Shown here in pieces: positions 46,301 to 58,975 of a stretch of 64,000 nt of DNA. Made by a program: the position numbers and the translations under genes. The notes under the pieces are model-generated. The model saw nothing but the letters and a program-made list of their open reading frames with translations. It was not told the origin of the DNA and did no database searches. Origin of the DNA: Ectocarpus siliculosus. Taxonomy: Eukaryota > Sar > Phaeophyceae > Ectocarpales > Ectocarpaceae. The DNA is taken from assembly GCA_000310025.1 (NCBI GenBank), contig FN649728.1:186001-250000 (forward strand). Direction: 5' to 3'. Each line of letters starts with the position of its first letter. Positions within the stretch are counted from its first letter, which is position 1.

Positions 46301-49300
46301 CAAAAAGTCGTTTGTCGGGCGTGCCAAGCTCAAAGCATTGTGTTGGCGGCGTTTCCCCGACCTATTTTCTATGCTCTTTCATGTTTCAATTGTTCCAGCA
46401 TCTGACAGTAGTGTGTTAGAAATTGAGACATCGTCCGATGCATGGTGGGGGGCTTGGTTCTCTGCGCAAGCCAACGGTTGCAGTTTGCATCACAATTCCG
46501 GCCACTATCGACGCATACAGCGCCAACAATCGAACCACGAGTAGTTGAGAGACATGGAGATTTCAGCGTTTGGGCAACACGCACTTCACTGCACGATGTG
46601 TTCAATAGATGCGGCCCCCTCGCATTTGTCCTCGTCGAATAGGAGAACCCTTCGAGGCAACCGATGACAGAGACGTCGGCACGGCTTTGCTCGAGTGCTT
46701 GTTCCGGTGGTCCTTTGCCGCAACTTGTACGACCATTGTTTCAGGTGCGTGCGAGTGTTGTGGGGAGGTCCGTCGCACGTTCGAGGACGCTCAGATACAT
46801 GGCGGCCCTTGTGAGGGAACGGTTCCCCAAATAATTCACTACAGCTTCCTTTCAAGAGTGGGTTTGAAAGGCGTATCGTGCAAATCAAGTAGCGACAGCA
46901 CCGTTCTTTGTTCGTACTCTTTGCGATACGAATCAACTCGCAGCGGTATTTGTTGCGGCCTGGCGTTGACTCGAGCATTTTCGCCATGCAGGAGAATCAC
47001 AAACTGACAACGCAACCAAGTGCCGACAATGTACTTATCGTCACCAACAAGACAACTTAAGACATTGCAAAAAATAGTCTGTGTTCACGGGCATCTTAGG
47101 AGACGGAGCACTTCTCACTCCTAGTACAGTAGTAGGATGGGAACATCTCCAACAATCAAGTGATCATCACGCTTGTCGTTTGCACTGTTAAGTCCATATC
47201 CCATAACTTCAGCTCTCCCCCTCGTTACTATTTTTTCCATGCCCCGTTAGTCAACTATGGCTGGTGAGACGGGTTTTTTTGGCATTAAACCTGATCTATA
47301 TTGCCAATTCCACCTTGTCACGTGCATGTAGCGTTGGATTTATAACTTCCTACAGCTCTAAGAACTGTGTCGCTCGTAGTAGTGGACCACCCTTTCTTTT
47401 CTGCCTTTTGTCTAGTCCCAGTTGCCTCGCAAATTGGTTGTCTCCGTCCCATGCTTCACCCGCATGCTCTAGTGCTTGCGTATGATCACGTTTCGCAGTC
47501 TCTATCCCGCGATCCAGGTGTCAACTACATGAGTGTAGGACAGTATGGACCGTCCGTTTTGACTTTGACTAATTGTGCCTCGCCTATCCCCGGAGGGATG
47601 TACCAAGCATCCCGCAAGCATGCTCGTGAAACAATTGATCACCTTCACCCTTTTCCCTCCTCGCGGTTTCAACGACGTCAATTCTATCCCACTGTCGATG
47701 AAGGTGCTGTCGCCGATCGCATTTACGTCAAGGCCTACTTCGTATGTGAGTCATCTTATCGGTTCACACTCCGCAAACGTCTCAACATTCATGCATACGT
47801 GGGACCTTGAGCGTCAGAAGTCTTCTGGTTTTGAAAAGAAACCCAGGACGTTTTCATTCCGCGAAGAGATCCCGCCAGAGGCTATGGGGTTATTGTTCTG
47901 ACCTCGCGGAGGTCAGCACAATCTCACCTAACCTCGTGCAAGAGCGATTTTTCAGACGCCAGTGGCACTGAAACGTATCGTGACGAACCTATACGTGCTA
48001 CAGTTGTTGATATATGGCCTGATATTGATTCTTCTCCTCTTTCCTCTTTCCGACGGCCAATCAACGGTTGCTCCTTTCTGTCCGCGCCGCCCGGCCGCCC
48101 CTACAACTGTCTTTCTGCAGATGCATTCTTGACATCTGCCGTGTTCTACCCCTTGCTTGCTCACGCTGTCTGGGCCGACGAGGGGTGGGCCTCTCCGTTC
48201 CTGACGAGTGAAGGAGAGTCGGCTGCTTTGTTAAATTGCGGCTTTGTTGACTTCGCTGGATCGGGTGAGGACGAAGCAGGCGTTGAAATGTGATCCCTGC
48301 TTTCGCGCATCCTTCCGAACAATGCACCAACGTGCACGTTCCTTGGGAAGGGGCGGAAGTTTTTCGTGGCAACTCGCTCACTCCTTTCTCATTTCTCTCT
48401 TCTCACCTTTCGGCCACCTAAGCGCCAATTCAAACCATCTCTTCTGATCTACAACACAAGTGTACATGACAGTCACTCTGTGAGCCTCTGCACACCTTCA
48501 CTACTCAGTGACGGATGCCAGGGATACACCTATCACAAAGATTACATCCCAACACTCGCTCCAATAACTAGGGAGCTGAAACCAACAACCAATCATACCA
48601 GCCAGTTCGCAGCACGAACGTTGTTGTGGCTCGGGTCGGAAAGGGCCCTTGTTCGTTAACGCACCCACCAGTACGTACCACCAGCCAGAAGGGCCAAAAC
48701 AGGTGTTCTCGAGAAAACATGCGCCCACCACACCAGCATCCGCAATGAATCGTCGGCCGCCCGCCAGGCGTGGTTCATATGCTGGGAGGTGGCATTGGCT
48801 TGGTACTGTCGATAATGGTGGAGAATCGGTCGGATAGGTTCATCGACGCCGACCCGGAGCTCGTGGAAAAGAACACGTCAGCAACTCTCGATCGTCGCCT
48901 TTTTAAGGTGGGGCAAAATGCAATACCGCGGAATGAGAATCCACCAGATATTAGCGTCGTTTGGCTTTTTCTCTCGTTGATTGCCAACATGTGAAGTTTT
49001 ATCAGGAAACAATGACGGCATCGGGCAAGGTATTGTTTCCGTGTCTACTGCAGAAATACGGAGTTGATCGGTGTCTGTTTGTTCGTCCCGTCCATCTGGC
49101 GGTAGTCGGCACAACGCTCTGTGTGCCTTTCTGACATCTCAACCGGAGTCACAGAGGGGTTTTATTTGTTTCGATTGCCCCACCTTTTTTTCATGCGGTT
49201 CTTTCTTTAGGTATTCTCGTGAGAAGGGTTGAACCGTCCCTTTCCCTCGTCGGCCGCGAAGTCGAAGAGTAAATACTCACCAAGTTTGATCTTTACCCAC

Positions 49301-52300
49301 CACAAATGTTAGGGAAGAAACACTCCCGAGAGAGACCCCAACCCACAACCTTCAACAAAACGGTTTGTGGGGTTATCCGCTTAGATCAAGACCAAATTGC
49401 TTGGGTTAGGCTTCTGCAAACACGATACCTTACCGCACGAGGTTCTTTTTGGACTTAAGGCGTAGCTGCATGTGCGACGCTGACTGGACAACCCGGTCCA
49501 CCACTATCAAATTCCCTTTACCCGATCATTGCTGTAAGGCGTGCACGTGTTGCTTCAAGGAAACAAAGTCCGTTCTACGGAACTACACAAGCGTTCTTCA
49601 GCTGAACGAATATCACTTTCGCCCCAGCGACCCTTCGTGGATGACCCTCGGGTGTCTTCTTCTTTGGCTTGGCTGGTGAGTGTTGTCCGTGTCGCTAGAC
49701 TAAAAGGTTCAACAGTGTGCGCGGGTTGTGGATCGAGTCGGGCGGCTACTAATCTTTCACGCTTAGCCGTTCCTTGCGTTCTTTGGTTGGCAAGTTGCGT
49801 TGAAACAGCGGCCAACGGTTTGGATCCGCGTCTGCCTGAAGCGCTCGAGTCTGGTTTGGAAGTCGGGTTGGACAGCTCTTGAATGATTGCTCCCAAGACA
49901 TCTTTGGCTGTTCGCTTTAACCGTGGATATAGTTATGAATCCGTCCGCCATTGCAAGCTACCCATTACTACAGGTCAGCCACAACCTCCTTCCACGTGAC
50001 AGGTATGGCTTCAACTGCGGGTCTACTCTTCAAATTTCGAGCGAGGAAACCCGGAATGCCGCCGGACGTGCGGCTTTGAACACTACGATTGGGGCAGGCG
50101 AGAAAGAGCGCACGATAAATACGAGCTGTGCTACCAGAGAGCAGGATGGGGCAGCGTTTAATCGAACATCCCTAGTATTCGGTGGCAAAGAGAAGCCCCA
50201 CAGACAAAGTACGCGCGGCTAAAGTGGGCAATCACCATGTTTCGTGCCGGACCGACCGCTACCAACGCTTGGTACACAATATGTTCATCGTTGGACGGTC
50301 GCAAGCACCATCGTCGACGACGGCGAGGGAAACACTGACGGACAGTTTATTTTGGCCAAAGCGTTGTCAGTCGATTGATTTGCACAGGGAAAGCTGCACA
50401 AAAACGGCGAAACCAAGCGTGAAAAAACAAGGCGATGGCAATCATAACGGCTTCTTAGACGACGGTTACCCTAGATTGGTTTGGCCGTGACACCACGTCA
50501 ACACATCTTGTTTCAACGTTCGATATTCTACAAGGCGGAAGCCACCCTGATGGTCGGTCTCACTCAATGGTCGCTCATAACACGGGGAACACTGCTACGG
50601 AAAGTGTTGATCAAAGTCGTTCAAAGGGTGATAGACTGCTGGTCCAAGGTCGGCAGAAAGCGCCAAAAAGAATGGTGAGGGTCATTCTTGATATTCACAA
50701 CGTACATTTTCTTCTCGTGTATTCAACCGCCCGTGTTTATGCAGCCGTCGGGTGCGTATCGTCGATGGGCTTCGAAATTATGTACCACTGGTGGTCGCCG
50801 AAATATCGTCGAGGAGAGTTCATCAACGACCCCCTCGACTACCTCCCACAGGTGATTGGTGTCGTGAGAACCCCCAAAAAATAAGAAATGACCGGCATTG
50901 TTACACGTGCACCCACTCGCACAAGTCGTGCACATAAGATAGATAATAACCACGCTGTTTACTAGAAATACGGCCGACTGCGGTGATACATCCCTATCTG
51001 TAGTTAGGTACGCCCGGGATAAGTCATGAGTATGGGACGAAAAACCGACTTGTTGGGAGGATTCTGTGACGGAAACGGTACATACACAGAGAACTTCGTG
51101 GAAATCTCGCGGCGCTGATTGGCCGAACCCGTTAGTGTACACCTGTTTTAAGGCCAACGCGTCAGCATACTGAAACCCGACTTCTCCAGGCGATTGTCAC
51201 CAGATTCTTTCGTCCTCGTTGACGTTTCGTGTAGCAAGAAGAGAGCCCACTCATGCGTTTCGATTCCATTCGATTACCCAACTTGCCAATTCCCCGATCA
51301 CGAGCAAGATGAATGCAAACATCAATTCAATCGACCTCGGCCACTGCTGTATCCTTCGCGCCAAGAACGCCGTACACTGCAACGCACGTACCGCAGCTCC
51401 AAGGCCGTTGAGTTGCCAGCGAGCTCCATGTGGTTGTCACCATCCACGCACGCATGCTCTTGTCTTGTATTTGTTGGTTGAAGTGATTTTTCGGGACTGG
51501 TGTCATTTCGCACCACACGAAACCCCGGCGATGGCCTTTTGCCTTCGGAGGGTTGCCGTGTTGTTGTTGTCCTACTTCACGCTGTTGCTCCTACGAGTCC
51601 TCCCGCCACAAGCTACCAATCCATCGTGACCGTCGGAGTATGTCTCGGGTTGATTTCCTCATGGAAGTGATGGGGACGTTGCAAGTCGGATAGTCCCGTC
51701 AAACCGAATGGATTGGCTGAGTGATGTGACGGAAGGGTGACGGTGACAACAGAAAACAACACACGGTGGGATCGGCCAATGAGAATGGGTCAACGCCTGG
51801 GTTTTACAAAATTTGTGATAGTTCTACCGTTTTGTGTTATTAAACGTTCCTGGGATACCGATTTTGACAGTTGTCCTTCACGTGGACGTGTACCAAAGTG
51901 CACACGAAAACGTAACAGCATCGGACGTGCAGTTAGCACCGAGGTGTTGACCTGCGGAAGAATTGCCCAGAAGGGCGTGTCGTTGCGTTGCCACGTCACC
52001 ATGACAAATTCTTCTCCCGAGAAATGACAACATTTCTCACGATGCACGATGAGACTCTCATCAGATCCAGGCGAGTAGTTTCTCATCAGTGTCATGTTAG
52101 ATCATGGCGTAACAACGATGCATCATGAGATCCACGAGAACTTGAAAACGGTTAAGACCAAAAATGAATGTTCGTTGAAAGGCAAGGTGAATCAGGTGTT
52201 TTTCGAAAATGTCGTCATGGCGCACCATGCCGCATCATGAATCAGGAAGTTCAATGAGCACCATGGATCAATTTGACATGCTACAAATTATGGGGTTGCG

Positions 52301-55148
52301 TCTGTCATAATGCACTGTGATTCACCACCATGTATCGCGAGAATCATGCCCAAAAGGGTGCGGCATGACATGGTTTTCATGCACAGGCACGCACGTATAC
52401 CGTATGGCAGGGCACGAGATTATCATATTGCGCTATGGGGCGCCTTAATAATACATCCCAATACTTCTGTTCGTCTGGAGTAGCATCGGGAGCCTGTGAG
52501 ACGGAGCGGTGGCAACACACGAAGGACGTGTTGACGTACGGCTGGCGGTGTGCTTGGGGTCAGTTTGACACTGGCGACAACATAGTCTACTGTATGTTTC
52601 TATGTGACCAGAGATAGATACGTTTGTCATGTTTCTAACGCTTGTGGCGTCTTGCACAAGACCTATTGACTGTATTGATTCTCGCATCGCCCACGACTGG
52701 TGAATCGATTCCATGTTTAATTTCCACCCGCGAGGGAACAGTTGTCATCGCCAGCTGGGGCGGGCCCTCGAAGAAGGAAGACTACCGGGGCCACCGACTA
52801 CGTAGTCGACCCCGAGGACGAGCACAACCATGGCACGTTCAGGTGGCGCCTCAGCACCCACAAGTCCATCCACGGGGCGGCCTGCAACGGGGTCATAGTC
52901 GGCCTTGTCGGCGTCACCGCCGGTATGGAGTAAGGATACCACATCGGATGACCGAGACGAAAGGGCGGCAGCACTGAGAGTCGGTTATGAGAATAATGGG
53001 CTCTGGCTGTGGCCCTCGAGACTCTCCCTCCGCTTCCAGTTTAGCTCAGAAAAGTTGCCGAACGGGCAGCAACGACTTCTTTCTACGTTTGTGTCTACAG
53101 TAGTTTGCATCTGCACATGGATGACCACTAAATGCGGATGTGAACCTTGCTTGGAACCTCATTGTGCTGAAAGCAGGCTGCGCTACGATGCTCCCATGGC
53201 ACGCGATCTGGGTGTCTATCGTCTCTGCACTCTTGTACCACGTGTCGTACCGTGGCATCATCTGTTGTAAAATCGATGACGCCATCAACGCCGCCGCCGT
53301 GCATCTGGTAGGTCGGTTTGCCCTCCACATCATCGTCCTTTGATTTCTCTATTCAAGCTCTTCTGCATCTCCATCGTGGGGCTCCTCCCTCTACTTACCA
53401 CGTGTCAAGGGTCCCTTGCTTAGCGTCCACGTTATTGACTACTTGGCAACGTTTCGAGGTGCCCCCTTGCTTGTGTCGACAATATCTAGTGGCCATCGTG
53501 TCATGTCTCTCTGACAGGTCAAGCATGCAACGTTGTACGCGATTGATAGGCGGCTCTAGGCAAGGAGTGCATATCGCAAAAATACAACAGACCTTCCCTT
53601 CCGAATGCTTGATAATTCGTTACAGGTTGGTGGTTGGTGGGGCGTTGTCGCCGCAGGATTCACCGTGGACAATGCCGCCCGTGTGGACCTAGGCTTCCCC
53701 AGCGAGGAGGATGGCTGCACCCCAGAAAACCAGGCGTCAGTCAACCTGCTGATGGCCATGATCATATTGGCTTACGTGAGCAAGAATTGAATGCTGCAAT
53801 CATGTTTGACGTGGTGAACATCATCAATCTCTTGCGATTCGCCGACTGTCGAATTGTTTTGACCACAGCACACCAAGGGCATGCCAGGTTTAGACTATAT
53901 TAGCCTGTTCAGTAATGAATAGTGATTGTCCACCATGGTTTCCGATGTGAGGATCGTTGCGCTGTAGATTCTGTGACATACTCGAAGGCACGCGTTCAAC
54001 GCATGTTCTCTTCGGACTGACGGTCAACCTTGTTGGCTAGAAATCTCGTTGGACCCAGCATATTCGGCGGGGTGACATCCCTCGTCAGATGGCGAACTAT
54101 CGAATTTGACACATACGTATCATCTCGCTTTGGTGTCTGTTGAAAAGATGCTGTTCAAGTCCCCACTGGAACCTACAGCGACCATTGACACAGAGAACGC
54201 GTGTGGCTGAATGGATGAGTTCGGTAATTGTTTGCGCCTCCCCGGTGCAACACACATCCCGCCCTCAAACGAACATTGTTTAGATCCTTTCGTTGTTTTT
54301 GCTAGCTGCCATATTAGCGTTCAGAGCCGTAAACGTTCTGTTCATGTAACGAAATTAACATTTGCCTTCAGTAAATTTCAGTGAGTGTCGCTGCTGCCTA
54401 GCATCCCGAGAAGACGTGCCTCGCACGAAGAAGCTCTTCCTGGCCCCATGTGTGCGCCCTGAAGAATGCACTTTCTGCTTAATCCTCTGGCCTCTCTTCC
54501 CCCCACTTCGCGGCTTTTCAAGTCGATCGTGTGCGGAGGGCTTCTATGGGTGGGCTTCAGGATCGTGGGCATCGCAACGAAGGCCAAGATGAGCATCACC
54601 ACGCGCCAAGAGAAGGACCCGAACCTCACTGAGGCAGAAACCAAGATCCACAGGTAAAATCTCAGAGCCGTGCCCCCTGCGGCACCATGACAAAGCGAAA
54701 CCGCGCGTTCTGGTTCTTGAAGATCAGTTGGAGGTCCAGACGGGTCGTCCAACACGTAGTACACGCAAGGAATCAGACGCATATTTGTGTCCAATGTTAT
54801 CACGGCCCTGCGGTACACGTACCTATGACGGGGGTAGAATTCCCGCGTTTCCTCTCGCAGTTCTCGCCTCTAACTGTTGGGCATCGGCAATTGCTGAAGA
54901 AGACTATCTTCATCTCTGCGATCCAACAGCGATGGACATGTTAATAACGTTGACGCATAAATAAAATAGTCCCATGTTTGCCCAACACCTCATCAAGTCA
55001 GACAGTGCCTTCTTTTTGGCGCCACCCCATGACCTCGACCAGGGATATTGACACCATAGAGGACCGGCTTGATCGCCTTGACTTAGAGGGCGGCGAGCTT
55101 GAGATGCTCAAGAAGCGTATGAAACGGCTCGAGAGCGCACGGGATTAG
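40396..55148 (+). CDS. AMT: Gene 4: ammonium transporter (AMT/Amt family), complete, 14 exons
   Basis: Plasma-membrane ammonium channel/transporter. Exons: 40396-40512, 45836-45995, 46673-46744, 47704-47745, 48121-48264, 48768-48907, 49602-49675, 50003-50097, 50745-50851, 52742-52922, 53174-53307, 53626-53775, 54523-54653, 55043-55148; 550 residues, with phases consistent throughout. Family motifs in order: DFTWMFVCLVLVVLMQAGFA, FAATCTTIVSGAVADR, FYPLLAHAVW, VDFAGSGVVHMLGGG, LLLWLGWYGFNCGST, NTTIGA, GAACNGVIVGLVGVTAG, DDAINAAAVHLVGGWWGVVAAG. The twin histidines of the pore are about H182 and H421. The recruitment-site residues Trp148, Phe253 and Ser257 and the structural Asp174 (E. coli Asp160) are all present. 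The C-terminus, after the last helix, adds a heptad-like tail (IEDRLDRLDLEGGELEMLKK) ending SARD. Introns reach 5.3 kb. Two donors appear to be GC (45996 and 50098); for the first, a GT donor at 45984 is also in phase. Confidence 0.94.
41052..41076. repeat. (TTG)n microsatellite
   Basis: About eight TTG units followed by TCTTCAC, as at 615-639. In intron 1 of the ammonium transporter gene. Confidence 0.9.
41480..41910. repeat. Hairpin- and A/T-run-rich repeat DNA in transporter intron 1
   Basis: Short inverted repeats are stacked here: TGCGGCAAGCCGCA, GCATATTT...AAATATGC and GGGCCCGC...GCAGGCCC. A unit containing TTTCGCCTCC followed by AAAGAAAAGGGC occurs twice, at about 41722-41750 and 41761-41788. 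Homopolymer A runs separate them. There is no coding potential. The appearance is that of a composite mobile-element remnant. Confidence 0.5.
42440..42612. repeat. Polypyrimidine tract
   Basis: About 170 bp consisting almost wholly of C and T on the plus strand (runs of CTCCTCTTC type). It may mark an element end or simply be low-complexity intron DNA. Confidence 0.6.
43736..44593 (-). CDS. Gag-like ORF with CCCH zinc knuckle, antisense in transporter intron 1
   Basis: A 285-codon open frame from ATG 44593 to a stop at 43736. Residues 208-226 read CFMENAMGECTRRNCSWDH, spacing C-x8-C-x4-C-x3-H, a CCCH-type knuckle. It is preceded by a helical region with AMSGFRVRMYIAEGDD and followed by a Gly/Arg/Asn-rich tail (GERGRATINNGGGRRGNGG). 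Further open pieces lie upstream on the same strand in other frames (44850-44617 and 45150-44863), suggesting a longer, decayed or frame-shifted original. No reverse transcriptase, integrase or convincing LTR pair is visible. The best reading is the gag portion of an old retroelement inserted in the 5.3 kb intron; a nested host RNA-binding protein gene is the alternative. Confidence 0.5.
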   Translation of the reverse strand: MKAWMVIGERLAVANLKLVEMKSLVQDEVQVTAAVYDQLDAMSGFRVRMYIAEGDDPNLTRTNVVDDMQALVFVIMNVLSVGMVSEHGATCLGILGQRLRDGTEMARTLCRQHRIKMNDAATFKVMADMIDEGFRQWTSTWFARAPAFQKHPTPPHIESMPMVVGPQWSITGKIIPSGGLRTAIIRGHHPIVSPTKRPRPENSGDRRCFMENAMGECTRRNCSWDHAKQPTTPRALGADAMAVGARDADTRGGERGRATINNGGGRRGNGGNGTVNRSGGVPACP

Positions 55149-58100
55149 GCCACGGTGCCCGATGTGAGTACACGAAGCCGGGCAACAGGAGTAGGAGCGC
55201 AGAATCGCGGGGTTGTGTCGAAACCTTCTATGTAGACTAATAGTTGTTTTCCATGTTGATATCAGTCGACCCGGCCTGGGAAACACTCGCGAGAACCCCC
55301 CCCAAGTCTGACTGGCATGAGCAGCAAAGCCCGTTCGTCAGGTCCTCCACTAAGGGCTTCTGAAGTACATACCAAGGGCCTTGAGATACTTCAAGCCATA
55401 CTAAAACGGTGGCCACCTCCAAGCTACGATGTCACTGGCAGCCTTTCCATACAGGCACTACCCGAGCAATATTTGGCCCTCGAGTAGTTCAACTTGCCCC
55501 GTTCAACCCCCTGACCGCGCGTCTTTCCCTGCGATTGTCGTTTTTTTCCGTTCTGGCCGTGTGGACCGTCTTTTCACTCCTGGGGGTGGCAGAATTTTTC
55601 CGGAACGTTGACAACGGCAGTCGCGGTGCGACATCTGTCATCGGCGGACGAAAATGCCGCGTGATTGCAAATGGGGGCAATAGACGAGTATCTCTGATTC
55701 TTGATTATTGTCGTTGCAGACGTGGTGACGGGGCGTGGTATTTATTTCGTCGTCGTCTTCGGTGACTTCATATTTGGCGAATACTCTAGTAGGTATATTT
55801 TCTGTCACAAGCTATACATTGTCCGTTGAAGTACAACATAACCTTTTTGCGTATGAGTAACAACATTGCGTCTCGGCTCGGCTCGGCTGCAGATTTTGCT
55901 GTGATTACCGAGACGATGGTAGTCACCGAGTGTTCGCGCAGGTTCTGTAGAGCAGTAAGATGTTGAAAGACCCTTCATTCGATCTGAGGTGACGATTGTA
56001 AACACGAAATCTGTGCATGTACTTCATTCAGGCCGAGCAAACGTACACGAATTTTGGACGGACGCGTGTTCACTGGAGTTGAGAATTGGTTCTGGTGCAA
56101 TTGCAACTGTTTCAGTACTGATCTGCGTCACATGCTCACCCGGGTAAATACTGAATATTCCAGAGAGCTGGATGTGGGTGGGTGATGCACAAATATTTGC
56201 TCAACATTGTTGTTATTCCATTGGTTTCTTTCGAAAGATCATTTGTCAGAACAAGTGGCCCAGAGGAATGAAATAATCAGTCCGAAACTTGGAGGGGAAC
56301 TGGCGGGGGCAGCAGGCACACCTCTTCCACCTTACAAAAACAATTTGCGTTAATGAAGAAACGGGGAGATCACCAACTCTAAAACCAAGTCAAGAAACGG
56401 AAATAAATGCGGCGTAACTTGGGTCATAAAACGCGGCCTAACTGTGGTCAAAATCATTGGCTTTGAAAAAGATCCTCAACAGACATTTCAGCGTTAAGGC
56501 GGTTTTGGATTAGGAATCCAGGTGTACAAGAATCAGCCACCTTAAGCCTTAGGGCTTGAGAACGACATGGATGGGTTGAGATTGGAAAGTCCGCCAAATT
56601 ACGTGGAACAATGTCGTCATTTTTGGGCTCCATGGCGAATAATTGTCACATGGTACATTGCTTGGTAGGATCTCATGCCCGAGGGAGGAAACCCGAGTAG
56701 AACCCAACCGCAAGACATAAAGTCCAGGTGTTGTGAAAGTATCGTCTTGGCTAGAGGGTCTTCTAGAAAAGGTGTTTGACGTGAGTGGTATGAAATGAGC
56801 TCACTACAGGGATCAGGGTGTGTGTAGTTGACGGGGGGGGGGAGTGCGCTTGCGACGTGACAAGGACGATGAACCCGATGGCACGTTACAAGGAAGGACG
56901 TCGCCTTGGATGCGTGTGAAAAAGCGTGGCGACGAGACTTGTGCCATATTTGCCCTGGACTCAGTCAATTCCCTGACCGGCGCGAATCCGGTATTGGAAG
57001 GACAGGCGCAATTTTCCTGTCCAAAGGGATTCTTCGTCAGCGGTCGCCTTCGGGGCGTCTCGATGCGGATGCCCTGGTTAGGGTCCTCGCTGTCCTACAT
57101 AGTTCACGAGAGAGTGGCATTTTCGCCGGCACTCATTCTATGAAGGAATTGCTTGCCAGAACCGTACCAACCCTCATGTAATCTGCATGGAAGAGTCGAG
57201 AAAGTTGAATTTTTTCGAAGAACGTTCCTCAAGGAAAGAGGCAGTATTATGACAAGAAAGATGATGTCTTTCACTCTCCGAACACAACAAGCGTCGCGAC
57301 GGCAAACAGGAGACAAGGGAGGCTTTGGTGGAAGTCACCTCATTTATTTGTCGGGAGGCGCTTTGTTGTGCCAACTCCGAATACGCCTGCGTTTCGTTTC
57401 GGTGCAGTCTTTCGCTTGGGGCCACCCCTACCTTCTCCCGCTCCCCGTGTGAGCGCCATACATCAACATGGCGATTGACTTCATCCTACCTGCTGAGCCG
57501 AGCCACCTCCTCGACAGCAACTCCTCCAGCATTGTCCTATTTGCACCAAAACAACCGACCGGGAGTTGCGGAGGCCCAAATTCCTAATTCTCACATGCAC
57601 CGGTGGCGGTCCTCGACGTTTAGGCGGATAGCAGGGCTATCACAGCAAAGTATCAACAACAATATCGACAAACAACCGACAACAACAACAACAACGGTGA
57701 CACGTTGCGGGCATGTGTTGTTTGGATATGCCCTAAATGCTTGGGGGGGGGGGGGGACTCATAGTCGTGCATGCCGTAATCGTTACCCCATTGACCTCGT
57801 ATCCCTACAAAGCCGGGACGTGCTCCCAGGCTCTCACATCACCAAGCGCGAAGCGCCGTGAGATATTCTGCGAGTCGCATGAAGGGTGCGCTGCATCCTG
57901 CTAAGGGTGTTCGGCATCTTGTGTTTACTTCCTTGCGTACGGATGACAGCTGCGTATGGCTTATTTTATTTTCTGGTGCTTGCGCTTCCAGAGACAGTTG
58001 TAAGCACTGTGTAACTGCCTCGAGGGTGCTTGACCAATTTTACACAACGTGGTGCTATTATCCCCTTTACGCGGAGTGAGGGTTCTCGACCCCGCACAAC

Positions 58101-58902
58101 ACAATGTACTCGACCACCATTCAAGGTTACCGCAAGAAAAACAAAGGCCCAAAACAATAGCGGTAACCTGGTTGCCGAGCTCACGAAGTGATCGGCTTGT
58201 ATTACAATATCGCTGCCAAACGACGAAAACCTAACCCCGATAACCAACACCGGGGGGGGGGGATGCTTGGGGGGGGGGTAAACAATACTCGGACAAACTC
58301 AAGAGCACCGCGGGTTGCGGTAGGGGGGAAACAACAATATTTCAAAATACAGGACATTCTCCACATGTTTAGTCCATTAGGTGTATCCCCGGTGGAATTG
58401 CGCCATGTACCAAAGGTCATGTCCCGCCGTAGGCGCAGCCTTACCCCCTTACATAGGTGAAGTTTCCGTTTGGATTATCGCTACACGTACGTGCTCTTCG
58501 GCCGGGTGTTCTACCCTGTGAAATTTCCCCTTGGAAATATGTGCAGCGAAATGTAGGTATATGTGGGTGTGTGTGAGCTTATACCTGAGGATAGAGGGAA
58601 AGTGAAGACCCGCAAGCATATCGCCCATGATGGAGTAATCATATGCCTCTTATTTTGCATATCGGGCTGTGCATGCAAAAGAACTTGGACACCGACAAGG
58701 ACACCACCCACAAAGTAATGTGAACCTGCATCCAGCGGATTGCCTTCTCTGCCTCGCGACAAGCCGCAACGGTAGACACGCCTGAAATCAGGAAAGGCCT
58801 AGAACCAGAAGAGCGTCCCTCCGTGACCTCGGGAGGCTCGTCGATTCACCTCCTTGCTTGGTGATGGTAAACAGAGTGCAATGTTTCTCTTGGATCTCCA
58901 CT

Positions 58903-58975
<73 letters not shown>

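Noticed and set aside
56844-57861. Overlapping plus-strand ORFs downstream of the transporter
   Set aside because: They are protein-like only in short pieces, with conflicting frames and no splice-consistent model or known motif.
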